In this document: piece by piece, positions 43,533-50,386 of the stretch
Layout: every line of letters begins with the position of its first letter
How positions within the stretch are numbered: position 1 is the stretch's first letter
Assembly (NCBI GenBank): GCA_038363005.1
Contig: JBBQBI010000021.1
Coordinates: 28,610-92,609, forward strand
DNA: 64,000 nt
Direction of reading: 5' to 3'
Source: JAKOWB01 sp038363005
GTDB taxonomy: Bacteria; Pseudomonadota; Alphaproteobacteria; Kiloniellales; JACOMY01
Position numbers and translations under genes: made by a program
Notes under the pieces: model-generated
The model's input: only the letters and a program-made list of their open reading frames with translations
Databases searched by the model: none
What the model was told of the DNA's origin: nothing

Positions 43533-45004
43533 CCGCCGGCATGGCCGACCAGACGATAGTCCCCCAGCAATTGGGCCATGGCGGCGTCGCGCCGGTAGTA
43601 GGCCAAGGCGTCGACGCTAGTGCTGTCCCCCTCCTCGGCAAAGGCCAGCAGCGTCGGCCTCGTGCGTGCCAGCGCTGCAGCGACATCTTCGAAATGGCGG
43701 GCCTCGGCCCGCAGCAGCGCCGGAGCGATGGCGTCGCCTGACCGATGCAGCGGCGCCAGCAGGTCGACCACCCAGTAGCTCGGATCGGGCAAGGCCCAGC
43801 GCGCCTGGCTCAGATAGGCGGCGATCACCCCCGTCGTACCGCCGAGCACGGCAACCGGCTGGCGCTTGGCCAGGTCGTCGAAGGCGGCGGCCAGGGCAGC
43901 CGCGGCCGGCTGCTCGAAAGGCCGCAGCACGAAGCGGAGTTGCTGCTTGCTGGCTGAGACCGCGGCGCCGGCGAACCAGGCCAGTGCCGCCCAGGTCAGC
44001 GCCCGCAGCGCCAGGCGACGCCAGGCCGGACCCCAGCGGTCCGCCGGTGCGCCCCGCAGCAGCAGCGCGACCCAGGCTAGGCCGGCCAGGGTCTCGATCG
44101 GCATGGCCTGATAGTCCCACCACTTGCCCTGCAGCAGCGCGGTCAGCAGCGCCGCTACGGCACCCACCAGCAAGGTGTCGCCCCAGCCCCGGTCGGGCCG
44201 GCCGAGCAGCAGGCGGAAGGCCAGCAGCAGGGCCAGCAGCAGCAGGCCGAAGAGGGTGCGCGACGACAGCGCCGCCGCCGGGAAGGCGCTGTAGTAGCTG
44301 GCATAGCGCTCAAGGTAGTCCAGATAGGCCGGATGGCCCAGCAGCAGCGCCAGACCCAGCAGCAGCGTCGCCCGCGCCGGCCAGCGCAGATCTCCGCGCC
44401 GCCAGCTGCGCCAGCTGCCAAGCCGCCAGGCCAGCAGCCCCTCGAGCAGCAGGATCCAGATGAGGAAATGCGGCTTGATCAGCAGGCCCAGGCCGGCCAG
44501 TAGCGTGGCCAGGCTGCCCAGGCGGCGATGCCCGTCCGCGGCGCTCTCGCTGAGTCGCTGGATCCAGGCCAGGTAGGGGAGCAGCAGCAATACCACCAGC
44601 GGGTCGCGCTGCCCGGCCAGGGTCAGGCCGGCAAAACCGCAGAGAAAGGCGCCGGCCAGCAGGGTCGCCTGCCGCCGCCGCCGTCCGGCCGCGTCGGCCG
44701 CCGGCAGCAGCCGCATCGTCAGCCACAGCAGGCCCAGGCTGGCCAGCGCTACCAGCAGATAGAACAGGCGGTGCGCCGGCAGGCCGAGCCAGCCGGCCAG
44801 GCGCTCGATGCCGAGGAAGAGGTACCAGACGGCCGGCGTGTTGGGGTCGCGCAGCGTGACATAGAGTTCGCCGCCGGCCGCCCAGGTCCGCGCCGCGACC
44901 AGGTACCAGCTGACGTCGAGATTGTTCGGCGGATGCAGCGCCACGCCGGCGAAGGCGAGGGCGGCAAGCAACCAGGGCAGCAGGGGGAGGAGGGAGTGGC
45001 GCAC
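43502..45004 (-). CDS. Polytopic GT-C-like membrane glycosyltransferase
   Basis: About 500 residues with ten or more Leu-rich membrane segments. The first loop holds PNNLDVSWYLVAARTWAAG and LYVTLRDPNTPAVWYL, the acidic first loop characteristic of GT-C enzymes that use polyprenyl-linked sugars. A soluble periplasmic tail follows from ~residue 360. I prefer GTG 45004 as the start; a TTG at 45046 would add 14 mostly basic residues and would run into the hsp20 terminator hairpin. The acceptor is unknown. It overlaps the methyltransferase-like gene tail-to-tail by 31 bases. Confidence 0.7.
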   Translation of the reverse strand: MRHSLLPLLPWLLAALAFAGVALHPPNNLDVSWYLVAARTWAAGGELYVTLRDPNTPAVWYLFLGIERLAGWLGLPAHRLFYLLVALASLGLLWLTMRLLPAADAAGRRRRQATLLAGAFLCGFAGLTLAGQRDPLVVLLLLPYLAWIQRLSESAADGHRRLGSLATLLAGLGLLIKPHFLIWILLLEGLLAWRLGSWRSWRRGDLRWPARATLLLGLALLLGHPAYLDYLERYASYYSAFPAAALSSRTLFGLLLLALLLAFRLLLGRPDRGWGDTLLVGAVAALLTALLQGKWWDYQAMPIETLAGLAWVALLLRGAPADRWGPAWRRLALRALTWAALAWFAGAAVSASKQQLRFVLRPFEQPAAAALAAAFDDLAKRQPVAVLGGTTGVIAAYLSQARWALPDPSYWVVDLLAPLHRSGDAIAPALLRAEARHFEDVAAALARTRPTLLAFAEEGDSTSVDALAYYRRDAAMAQLLGDYRLVGHAGGYALWLRDGH

Positions 45005-45044
45005 GGCGCGGCAGTCTAGGCCGCGCCGCGCCGGCCGCCATGGC

Positions 45045-45075
45045 AAAACGGCCGGGGTGTCGCCACCCCGGCCGT
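45045..45075 (-). terminator. Rho-independent terminator downstream of hsp20
   Basis: A perfect 12-base-pair stem, ACGGCCGGGGTG / CACCCCGGCCGT (45048-45059 with 45064-45075), closes a four-base loop. On the minus strand it is followed by TTTT. It lies about 65 bases past the hsp20 stop and just before the GT-C gene start. Confidence 0.8.
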
Positions 45076-45139
45076 CGTCGCTTCAGGTCTGAGAACCCGT
45101 GGTCGTTAGGCCGCAGGGGCCGTCAGGCCGCGGGGGTCG

Positions 45140-45613
45140 TTAGGCCGCCTGGGCGTTCTCGATCACCCGGGGCTGCGCCGCGACACCGGCCGCGATCTTG
45201 ATGGAGCGCGGCTTCAGGGTCTCGGGCACTTCGCGCATCAGCTCGATGTGCAGCAGGCCGTTGGCCATGCTGGCGCCGGTCACCTTGATGTGGTCGGCCA
45301 GATCGAAACGGCGCTCGAAGGCGCGCTGCGCGATGCCGCGATAGAGGAAGCTGGTCTCGCTCTCGCTCTCGGGCTTCGACTTCTTGCCGGTGACGATCAG
45401 GCTGCCTTCCTTCACCGTCAGCTCCAGGTCGCTCTCGGCAAAGCCGGCGACCGCCATCGAGATGCGGTACTGGTCTTCCGCGACTTTCTCGATGTTGTAG
45501 GGCGGATAGGAAAAGGCCTGCTCGTCGGAGCGGTTCATGCCGTCCAGCAGCGTGGCGAGACGGTCGAAGCCGACGGTGGCGCGATAGAGCGGGGAAAGGT
45601 CATAGGTACGCAT
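45140..45613 (-). CDS. Small heat-shock protein of the Hsp20/IbpA family
   Basis: 157 residues. The N-terminus LSPLYRATVGFDRLATLLDG and SYPPYNIEKVAEDQYRISMA are typical of IbpA-type proteins. The alpha-crystallin domain includes SLIVTGKKSK and FLYRGIAQRAFERRFDLADH, and the I-x-I-like tail reads RSIKIAAG. It holds unfolding proteins in the cytoplasm during heat stress. ATG 45613 has GGAGGA eight bases upstream, and that Shine-Dalgarno is preceded by TTGCT, which can pair with it in a ROSE-type thermometer. A candidate heat-shock sigma promoter lies about 125 bases upstream. Both transcriptional and RNA-level heat control are therefore likely. Confidence 0.9.
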   Translation of the reverse strand: MRTYDLSPLYRATVGFDRLATLLDGMNRSDEQAFSYPPYNIEKVAEDQYRISMAVAGFAESDLELTVKEGSLIVTGKKSKPESESETSFLYRGIAQRAFERRFDLADHIKVTGASMANGLLHIELMREVPETLKPRSIKIAAGVAAQPRVIENAQAA

Positions 45614-45730
45614 GGTCCAAGTCCTCCAAGGAGCAACGAGGTTGATGTGGTGGGGCCGCCCACATGGGCCGGCCCCGGCATGCTGCCGGGCGAGCGGTGG
45701 ACCCCGATTGGGCATCCGGCTCTCCGACAA
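45614..45730 (-). ncRNA. Candidate ROSE-type RNA thermometer in the hsp20 leader
   Basis: The ~117-base leader can fold into several hairpins: GTGGG-gccg-CCCAC (45650-45663) and CCCGGCA-tgc-TGCCGGG (45674-45690). Nearest the gene, TTGCTCCTTGGAGGA (45622-45636, minus strand) places the conserved UUGCU opposite the Shine-Dalgarno GGAGGA. This combination, on an hsp20 gene in an alphaproteobacterium, is what defines ROSE elements. No covariation evidence is available here. Confidence 0.65.
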
Positions 45731-45736
45731 TCCTCG

Positions 45737-45765
45737 ATGTAGGAAGACCCCCGGGCGCCTTCAAG
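45737..45765 (-). promoter_or_regulatory. Candidate heat-shock (RpoH) promoter of hsp20
   Basis: Read on the minus strand, CTTG (45762-45765) is followed after 18 bases by CCTACAT (45737-45743). This is close to the alphaproteobacterial RpoH pattern CTTG-N17-CYTATNT, with one mismatch in the -10 and one extra spacer base. It would start the transcript near 45730, giving the ROSE-like leader. Confidence 0.5.
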
Positions 45766-45800
45766 GGCCGGGCCTGCAGGTCTAAGTATTTGAAATGGAA

Positions 45801-45820
45801 AGGGGCGCCGCAGCGCCCCT
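45801..45820 (-). terminator. Rho-independent terminator of rpmE
   Basis: AGGGGCGC-CGCA-GCGCCCCT forms an eight-base-pair perfect stem 27 bases after the rpmE stop. On the minus strand it is followed by TTCCATTTC, a moderately T-rich tract. Confidence 0.7.
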
Positions 45821-45846
45821 GAAACTCGTCGGCCGCCTGATGGCGC

Positions 45847-46077
45847 CTACTTCTTCGGCGGCAGGCTGATGCCACCGAACTTCTTGTTGAACTTGGCAAG
45901 CTGGCCGCCGGTATCCATCAGGCGGTGCACGCCGGTCCAGGCCGGATGCGTCTTGGGATCGATGTCCAGGCGCAGCGTGTCGCCGGCCTTGCCCATGGTC
46001 GAGCGGGTCTGGAACTGGGTCCCATCCGTCATGATGACGGTGATCTCGTGGTAGTCGGGATGGATGTCGGACTTCAT
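45847..46077 (-). CDS. rpmE: 50S ribosomal protein L31
   Basis: 76 residues. It begins KSDIHPDYHEITVIMTDGTQ and contains RLDIDPKTHPAWTGVHRLMD and KKFGGISLPPK, the standard alphaproteobacterial L31. The CxxC zinc pair of the zinc-binding L31 form is absent, which is the usual situation for this alphaproteobacterial type. ATG 46077 is the natural start. It is a single gene with its own terminator, divergent from the MFS gene at 46248. Confidence 0.92.
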   Translation of the reverse strand: MKSDIHPDYHEITVIMTDGTQFQTRSTMGKAGDTLRLDIDPKTHPAWTGVHRLMDTGGQLAKFNKKFGGISLPPKK

Positions 46078-46247
46078 CGGCAGGGCGCTCCGGCAAAAGA
46101 GGCGCGGCTTATAGCGGAGGCTGGCGGCCATGGCAAGGCCCCCCGGCGGCGGCCCCCTGGCGATGCTTGCCGGCCGCCGCCGGGGAATTGCTGTACCCCG
46201 GGATTTGCAAGGCTGCCGCCGGCCGCCAGCGCCTATTTCATCCCACC

Positions 46248-47783
46248 ATGAGCCCGCCCGCCGCCGCCCAGCCCTCTCAGCCCGCCTTGAGCCAGAAGGA
46301 CAAGAACGCCGTCATCTGGGGGGCGATGCTGGCCCTGTTCCTGTCGGCGCTGGACCAGACCATCGTCGCCACGGCGCTGCCTTCGATCGCTGCCGACCTG
46401 GGCGACTTCCAGCTCATCGCCTGGGTGGTGACGGCTTATCTGCTGACCTCGACCGCGGCGACGCCGGTGCTGGGCAAGCTCAGCGACCTCTATGGCCGGC
46501 GCGCCATCATTCACCTCTGCCTGGCGATCTTCCTGGTGGGCTCGGTTCTCTGTTCGCTGTCCCAATCCATGCTGATGCTGATCCTGGCGCGCGCGCTGCA
46601 GGGCGTCGGCGGCGGCGGCCTGATCACCATGGTGCAGACCATCGTCGCCGACGTGGTGAGCCCGCGCGAGCGCGGCCGTTACAGCGGTTACTTCTCCGCC
46701 GTCTGGGCCGGCTCGGCGCTGCTGGGGCCGACTTTGGGCGGCTTCCTGACGCACTACGCCTCCTGGCCCTGGATCTTCTGGATCAACCTGCCGCTGGGCC
46801 TGCTGTCCTTCGTCATCGTCGACCGGGTGCTGAAGCGGCTGCCCAAGGTGACGCGGCCGGCCCGGATCGACTGGTTCTCCATCCTCTGCTTCGCCGGCGG
46901 CGCCACCGGGCTGTTGCTGGCGCTGACCTGGGGTGGCGTGCGGCACCCCTGGACCTCGCTGCCGGTGCTGGCCGCCATCGGCGGCGCGCTGCTGCTGGGC
47001 ACGATCTTCATCCTGCGCCAGCGCAGCGCGGTCGAACCGATCATTCCGCCGCATTTCCTGACCGACTCGGTGGTCCGGCCGCTGCTGCTGGCGATCTTCC
47101 TGGTGTTCGGCAGCTATCTGGCGGTGACGGTGCTGACGCCGACCTTCCTGCAGGTGGCGCTGGGCGTGCCGTCGGATCAGGTTGGGTTGCTGATGATCCC
47201 GATGATGCTCTCCACCACGCTGACCGCCGGCCTGGCCGGCCGTTGGGTCAGCCGCAGTGGCCTCTACAAGCGACCGCCGATGATCGGCCTGCCGATCGCC
47301 ATCGTCGCGCTGCTGGCGGTGGCGGCGCTGGCTGCCTTCAGCCCGACGGCGGATCCCATGGTGACGGCGGTGCTGCTGATGCTGGTCGGCTTCGGCATCG
47401 GCCCGATCTTCCCCATCACCATGGTGGCGGCGCAGAACGCCGTGCAGCGCCGCGACCTCGGCGCCGTCGGCGGCTCCATCGGCTTCTCCCGCGCGCTGGG
47501 CGGCGCGGTGGCCACCGCCGCGGCCTCCACCCTGGTGCTGCGCCTCATCGCGCTGTGGTCCCCCGATATCGATGGCCTGGCCGGGCTGCAGGACCTGGCA
47601 CGCCATCCGCTGGACGCCCAGGGCCGCGCCGTGGTGGCCCAGGCCTTCGCCGTGCTCTACCTGTCGGTGGCCTGCAGCATCGCCATCGGCCTGTTCTGCT
47701 TCGCCCGCGTCGAGGCGCGGCCGCTGGCCGGGCCCGAGGCGTCGCGCCCGCCGGTGCCAGCACCGCCCAAGGCGGCGGAGTAG
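46248..47783 (+). CDS. MFS drug-efflux transporter, DHA2 (14-helix EmrB/QacA) family
   Basis: 511 residues with about 14 membrane helices. Diagnostic sequence includes ALFLSALDQTIVATALPSIA in helix 1, GKLSDLYGRRAIIHLCLAIF (motif A) and RALQGVGGGGLITMVQTIVA (motif B), then GSALLGPTLGGFLTHYASW (motif C). It would export drugs or metabolites by proton antiport across the inner membrane. ATG 46248 is the first good start after the rpmE divergent gap. Immediately after its stop, in the same frame, lies a fragment resembling the end of a PotB permease. Confidence 0.9.
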   Translation: MSPPAAAQPSQPALSQKDKNAVIWGAMLALFLSALDQTIVATALPSIAADLGDFQLIAWVVTAYLLTSTAATPVLGKLSDLYGRRAIIHLCLAIFLVGSVLCSLSQSMLMLILARALQGVGGGGLITMVQTIVADVVSPRERGRYSGYFSAVWAGSALLGPTLGGFLTHYASWPWIFWINLPLGLLSFVIVDRVLKRLPKVTRPARIDWFSILCFAGGATGLLLALTWGGVRHPWTSLPVLAAIGGALLLGTIFILRQRSAVEPIIPPHFLTDSVVRPLLLAIFLVFGSYLAVTVLTPTFLQVALGVPSDQVGLLMIPMMLSTTLTAGLAGRWVSRSGLYKRPPMIGLPIAIVALLAVAALAAFSPTADPMVTAVLLMLVGFGIGPIFPITMVAAQNAVQRRDLGAVGGSIGFSRALGGAVATAAASTLVLRLIALWSPDIDGLAGLQDLARHPLDAQGRAVVAQAFAVLYLSVACSIAIGLFCFARVEARPLAGPEASRPPVPAPPKAAE

Positions 47784-47870
47784 GGCCTCGTGGTGGTGCT
47801 GCTCCTGGTCGGCCTGGGCGGGCGCCTGGTGCGGCTGGACGATCTGTTCGGCGCGGGGGCGCGGCGATGA
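47784..47870 (+). pseudogene. Apparent 3' remnant of a PotB-type permease gene
   Basis: Directly after the MFS stop codon, and in its frame, 28 codons run to a TGA that overlaps the ATG of the PotC-type gene. They read VVVLLLVGLGGRLVRLDDLF followed by GAGARR, that is, a last membrane helix plus short basic tail as in PotB-type permeases. The ATGA overlap is what is expected of a potB-potC junction. No PotB body, PotA or PotD is present in the window, so a deletion appears to have joined the MFS gene to the end of potB. The assignment rests on short sequence and context. Confidence 0.5.
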
Positions 47871-48691
47871 GCGGCGGCGTGCGCTCCATCGCCTTCGCCC
47901 GCACCCCGGCCTGGCTGCGCCTGGTCGGGCTGCTGGTGTCGCTGTTCCTGCTGCTGCCCTCCTGCGTCGTCGTGCTGATGTCCTTTTCCTCGGGCAAGCT
48001 GCTGACCTTTCCGCCGCCGGGCTACGGCCTGGACTGGTATGCCAACTTCTTCCGCTCCAAGGCCTGGACCGGCGCCACGGTCAACTCGCTGGAGGTGGCA
48101 CTGCTGTCGACCCTGGCGGCGGTGCTGCTGGGCACCCTGGCGGCGCTTGGACTGGTGCGTGGTCGGCCGCGCGGCGCCGGGCTGCTGCGCGGACTGCTGC
48201 TCAGCCCGATGATCGTGCCCGTCATCGTCAGCGGTCTCGGCATGTACATCACGGTGCAGGGGCTTGGCCTGGCGTCCTTTCCCAGCTTGGTGGCCGCGCA
48301 CACGGTGCTGGCGATTCCCTTCGTGCTGCTGCCGGTGTCGGCCTCGCTCTATGGCTTGCCGCGGGAGTTCGAGCTGGCGGCCTATAGCCTGGGTGCCGGG
48401 CGCGCCTATGCCTTCCGCCGCGTCACACTGCCGCTGATCCTGCCGGGTGTCGCCGTGGGCGGCATCTTCGCCTTCGTCACCTCGTGGGATGAAATCGTCG
48501 TGGCGCTGTTCCTGACCGGGCCGAAGACCCGCACCCTGCCGGTCACCATGTGGGAGCAGGCGCGCCACACCATCGACCCCACCATCGCCGCGGCGTCGAG
48601 CCTGCTGACGCTGCTGACTTTCGCCGTGCTGCTGGTGGCGCTGGCGCGCCGGCGCTTCCGCCGGCCGGTCAGCGATGCCGCGCCGCGATGA
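47867..48691 (+). CDS. PotC-type ABC transporter permease (spermidine/putrescine family), orphan
   Basis: 274 residues with six membrane helices. MSFSSGKLLTFPPPGYGLDW and the EAA loop REFELAAYSLGAGRAYAFRR VTLPLILPGV are typical of PotC/YdcV permeases. TSWDEIVVALFLTGPKTRTL is also characteristic. Normally it pairs with PotB, PotA and a binding protein; none is nearby, only the apparent tail of PotB just upstream. It may be non-functional, work with components encoded elsewhere, or be a relic kept by chance. The last 23 bases overlap the convergent BetI-like gene. Confidence 0.85.
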   Translation: MSGGVRSIAFARTPAWLRLVGLLVSLFLLLPSCVVVLMSFSSGKLLTFPPPGYGLDWYANFFRSKAWTGATVNSLEVALLSTLAAVLLGTLAALGLVRGRPRGAGLLRGLLLSPMIVPVIVSGLGMYITVQGLGLASFPSLVAAHTVLAIPFVLLPVSASLYGLPREFELAAYSLGAGRAYAFRRVTLPLILPGVAVGGIFAFVTSWDEIVVALFLTGPKTRTLPVTMWEQARHTIDPTIAAASSLLTLLTFAVLLVALARRRFRRPVSDAAPR

Positions 48692-49265
48692 GGGCGACCA
48701 GCGAGGCCTCGACCCAGTCCGGCGACAGCGTCAGCTGGTCGGTGACGAAAGCCATGCCTGCCAGGCCGTTGATGTAGCTATCGCATTCCTCGGCCAGCGC
48801 CTGCACGCTGGCCGGTTCCAGCCCGGCCTCGGTCGCCACCTGGGCATAGATCAGGGCGAGCTGCGCCTGGTACAGCCGCCGGCGCTCGACGATCACCTTG
48901 TTCAGCGCCGGCGCGGTCAGCGATTCCGCCAGCGCCATGATCCAGATCCGGTGCCCCTGGCGTTCCTCCGGCGAGCGGTGGGTCAGGCCGATGTCGATCA
49001 CCGCGCGCAGCTTGCCCTGTGCCGTGGTGGCGCGATCCATTGCCTCCTGGGTGCGGGCCTGGAAGCCATCGGACACGAAAACCAGCGCGTCGACCAGCAT
49101 CGCTAGCTTGTTGGCGTAGTAGTGGTTGATCATGCCGGTGGAGACCTTGGCCGCCTTGGCGACATCGGCCAGCGTGGCGCCGCGGAAGCCCTTGCGGCCG
49201 ATCACCTTGCAGGCGGCGCGACAGATCTGTTCGCGCCGGATCGGTTCCATCCCGACTTTCGGCAT
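48669..49265 (-). CDS. TetR-family regulator, BetI-like
   Basis: 198 residues. It opens PKVGMEPIRREQICRAACKV, which follows the BetI start pattern PKLGMQSIRRRQL, so ATG 49265 is taken as the start. The helix-turn-helix reads ATLADVAKAAKVSTGMINHY. BetI represses choline-to-betaine genes; similar regulators also control other quaternary amine pathways. It lies 90 bases downstream of the PhyH-type dioxygenase on the same strand and probably shares its transcript. A dyad near 50213 upstream of that gene is a possible binding site. Confidence 0.8.
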   Translation of the reverse strand: MPKVGMEPIRREQICRAACKVIGRKGFRGATLADVAKAAKVSTGMINHYYANKLAMLVDALVFVSDGFQARTQEAMDRATTAQGKLRAVIDIGLTHRSPEERQGHRIWIMALAESLTAPALNKVIVERRRLYQAQLALIYAQVATEAGLEPASVQALAEECDSYINGLAGMAFVTDQLTLSPDWVEASLVALIAARHR

Positions 49266-49355
49266 CCCTAAGCGTTCCCCCCCGCGCCTGTCAGCCGGCG
49301 CCAAAGGGCAATCTATCGGCTGCGGAGGGTTCTGCAACCCTGGCAAGGTCGCCTC

Positions 49356-50180
49356 TCAGGCCGCCGGCTGGAACCCCTCGGGCAGCGGCCAGAGCTTGTT
49401 CAGGCCGGTCCGATCCTGACCGCGCAGCAGATAGACCGGTCGCTCCTCGGTATCCAGCGGCACGCCGTCGCCACCGACATAGGGCTGCACTGAGCAGTCG
49501 TAGTAGGAGGTGCCGGGAATGAAGCGGAAGAGCAGGGCGGTGCGTGGCCGGGTCGAGCGGTTCGCGTTGGAGCCGTGCACCGTGTGGCAGTCGAAAATGC
49601 AGAACTGTCCGGGCTCCAGCGCCACCGGCCGCGCGGTCGCCAGATCGACCTCGCTCTCGTCCAGCTTCTCCTCGAAGCCGGGCAGATCGGCCTCCTGCCG
49701 GCTGTGGCGCAGGATGCCGCGGGTGTGCGAGCCGGGAATGTAGTTCATGCAGCCGTTCTCCGGCGTCGCGCCATCGATGGAGATCCAGTAGGTGGTGGTG
49801 GTCAGCGGCTTGATGCGGGGCAGGTAGGGGCTGTCCTGGTGCCAGAAGATGACCTTGCCGGCGCCCGGCGGCTTGGAAATCACCGCGCAGTCCCACAGCA
49901 GCAGGTCGGGCCCGATCAGCTGTTCCATCATGTCCAGCAGCGGCGGAAAGGCGGCCAGTTCCAGGAAGCGCCGGCTGCCGGCGATGCCGCTGGGGCCATC
50001 GCCTTCTTCCTCGACATTGGTGAGGACATAGGGCGGGCGGTTGGGATTGGCGGCGACCAGTGCCTGGATCGCGGCGGCCGCGTTGGCGATGAAGGTGGCG
50101 GGCAGCCGATAGCGTGGAATCAACAGCCCGTCGCGGCGATAGTGCTGGATCTCGTCGTCGCCCAGGATCTGCTGTGCCAT
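49356..50180 (-). CDS. Phytanoyl-CoA dioxygenase (PhyH)-family Fe(II)/2-oxoglutarate oxygenase
   Basis: 274 residues. VIFWHQDSPYLPRIKPLTTT gives the HxD iron ligands, FDCHTVHGSNANRSTRPRTA gives the distal His and the 2-oxoglutarate-binding Arg, and ENGCMNYIPGSHTRGILRH is the conserved strand between them. The enzyme would hydroxylate a small molecule or CoA ester in the cytoplasm. GGAGG five bases before ATG 50180 decides the start. It shares a strand with a BetI-like regulator, which hints at a betaine- or carnitine-like substrate, but this is inference only. Confidence 0.87.
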   Translation of the reverse strand: MAQQILGDDEIQHYRRDGLLIPRYRLPATFIANAAAAIQALVAANPNRPPYVLTNVEEEGDGPSGIAGSRRFLELAAFPPLLDMMEQLIGPDLLLWDCAVISKPPGAGKVIFWHQDSPYLPRIKPLTTTTYWISIDGATPENGCMNYIPGSHTRGILRHSRQEADLPGFEEKLDESEVDLATARPVALEPGQFCIFDCHTVHGSNANRSTRPRTALLFRFIPGTSYYDCSVQPYVGGDGVPLDTEERPVYLLRGQDRTGLNKLWPLPEGFQPAA

Positions 50181-50212
50181 GGAACCTCCGTCCGGTCTGC
50201 GCATTTTTCTAA

Positions 50213-50226
50213 ACCGATCAGTCGAT
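50213..50226. promoter_or_regulatory. Imperfect dyad upstream of the PhyH gene, possible TetR-family operator
   Basis: ACCGATCAGTCGAT has near-symmetric arms (ACCGA and TCGAT around TCAG; four of five positions pair) in an AT-rich stretch that also holds ATTTTTCT and TAACAATTAAT. It lies 33 bases before the PhyH start. TetR-family sites often look like this, but no second copy was found near the BetI-like gene. Confidence 0.3.
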
Positions 50227-50386
50227 ATGTAACAATTAATGAAGCTGCCTGATCCCTGTCAATGGTTGCCGCACGGGCGTGCCGTGCCGGTCGGGGCCTT
50301 GCCGGGCGCTGGCGTCGGCCCAGTCTGCCTGCCCCGCGACTGCGCGGCGGCTTGCCGGCGGCCGGTGCGCGTGCGATAGGGCAGCC

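Noticed and set aside
46130..47866. A long plus-strand frame running through the MFS gene into the PotC-type gene.
   Set aside because: The part before 47867 is out of frame with the MFS protein and has no motif; only the PotC portion is real.
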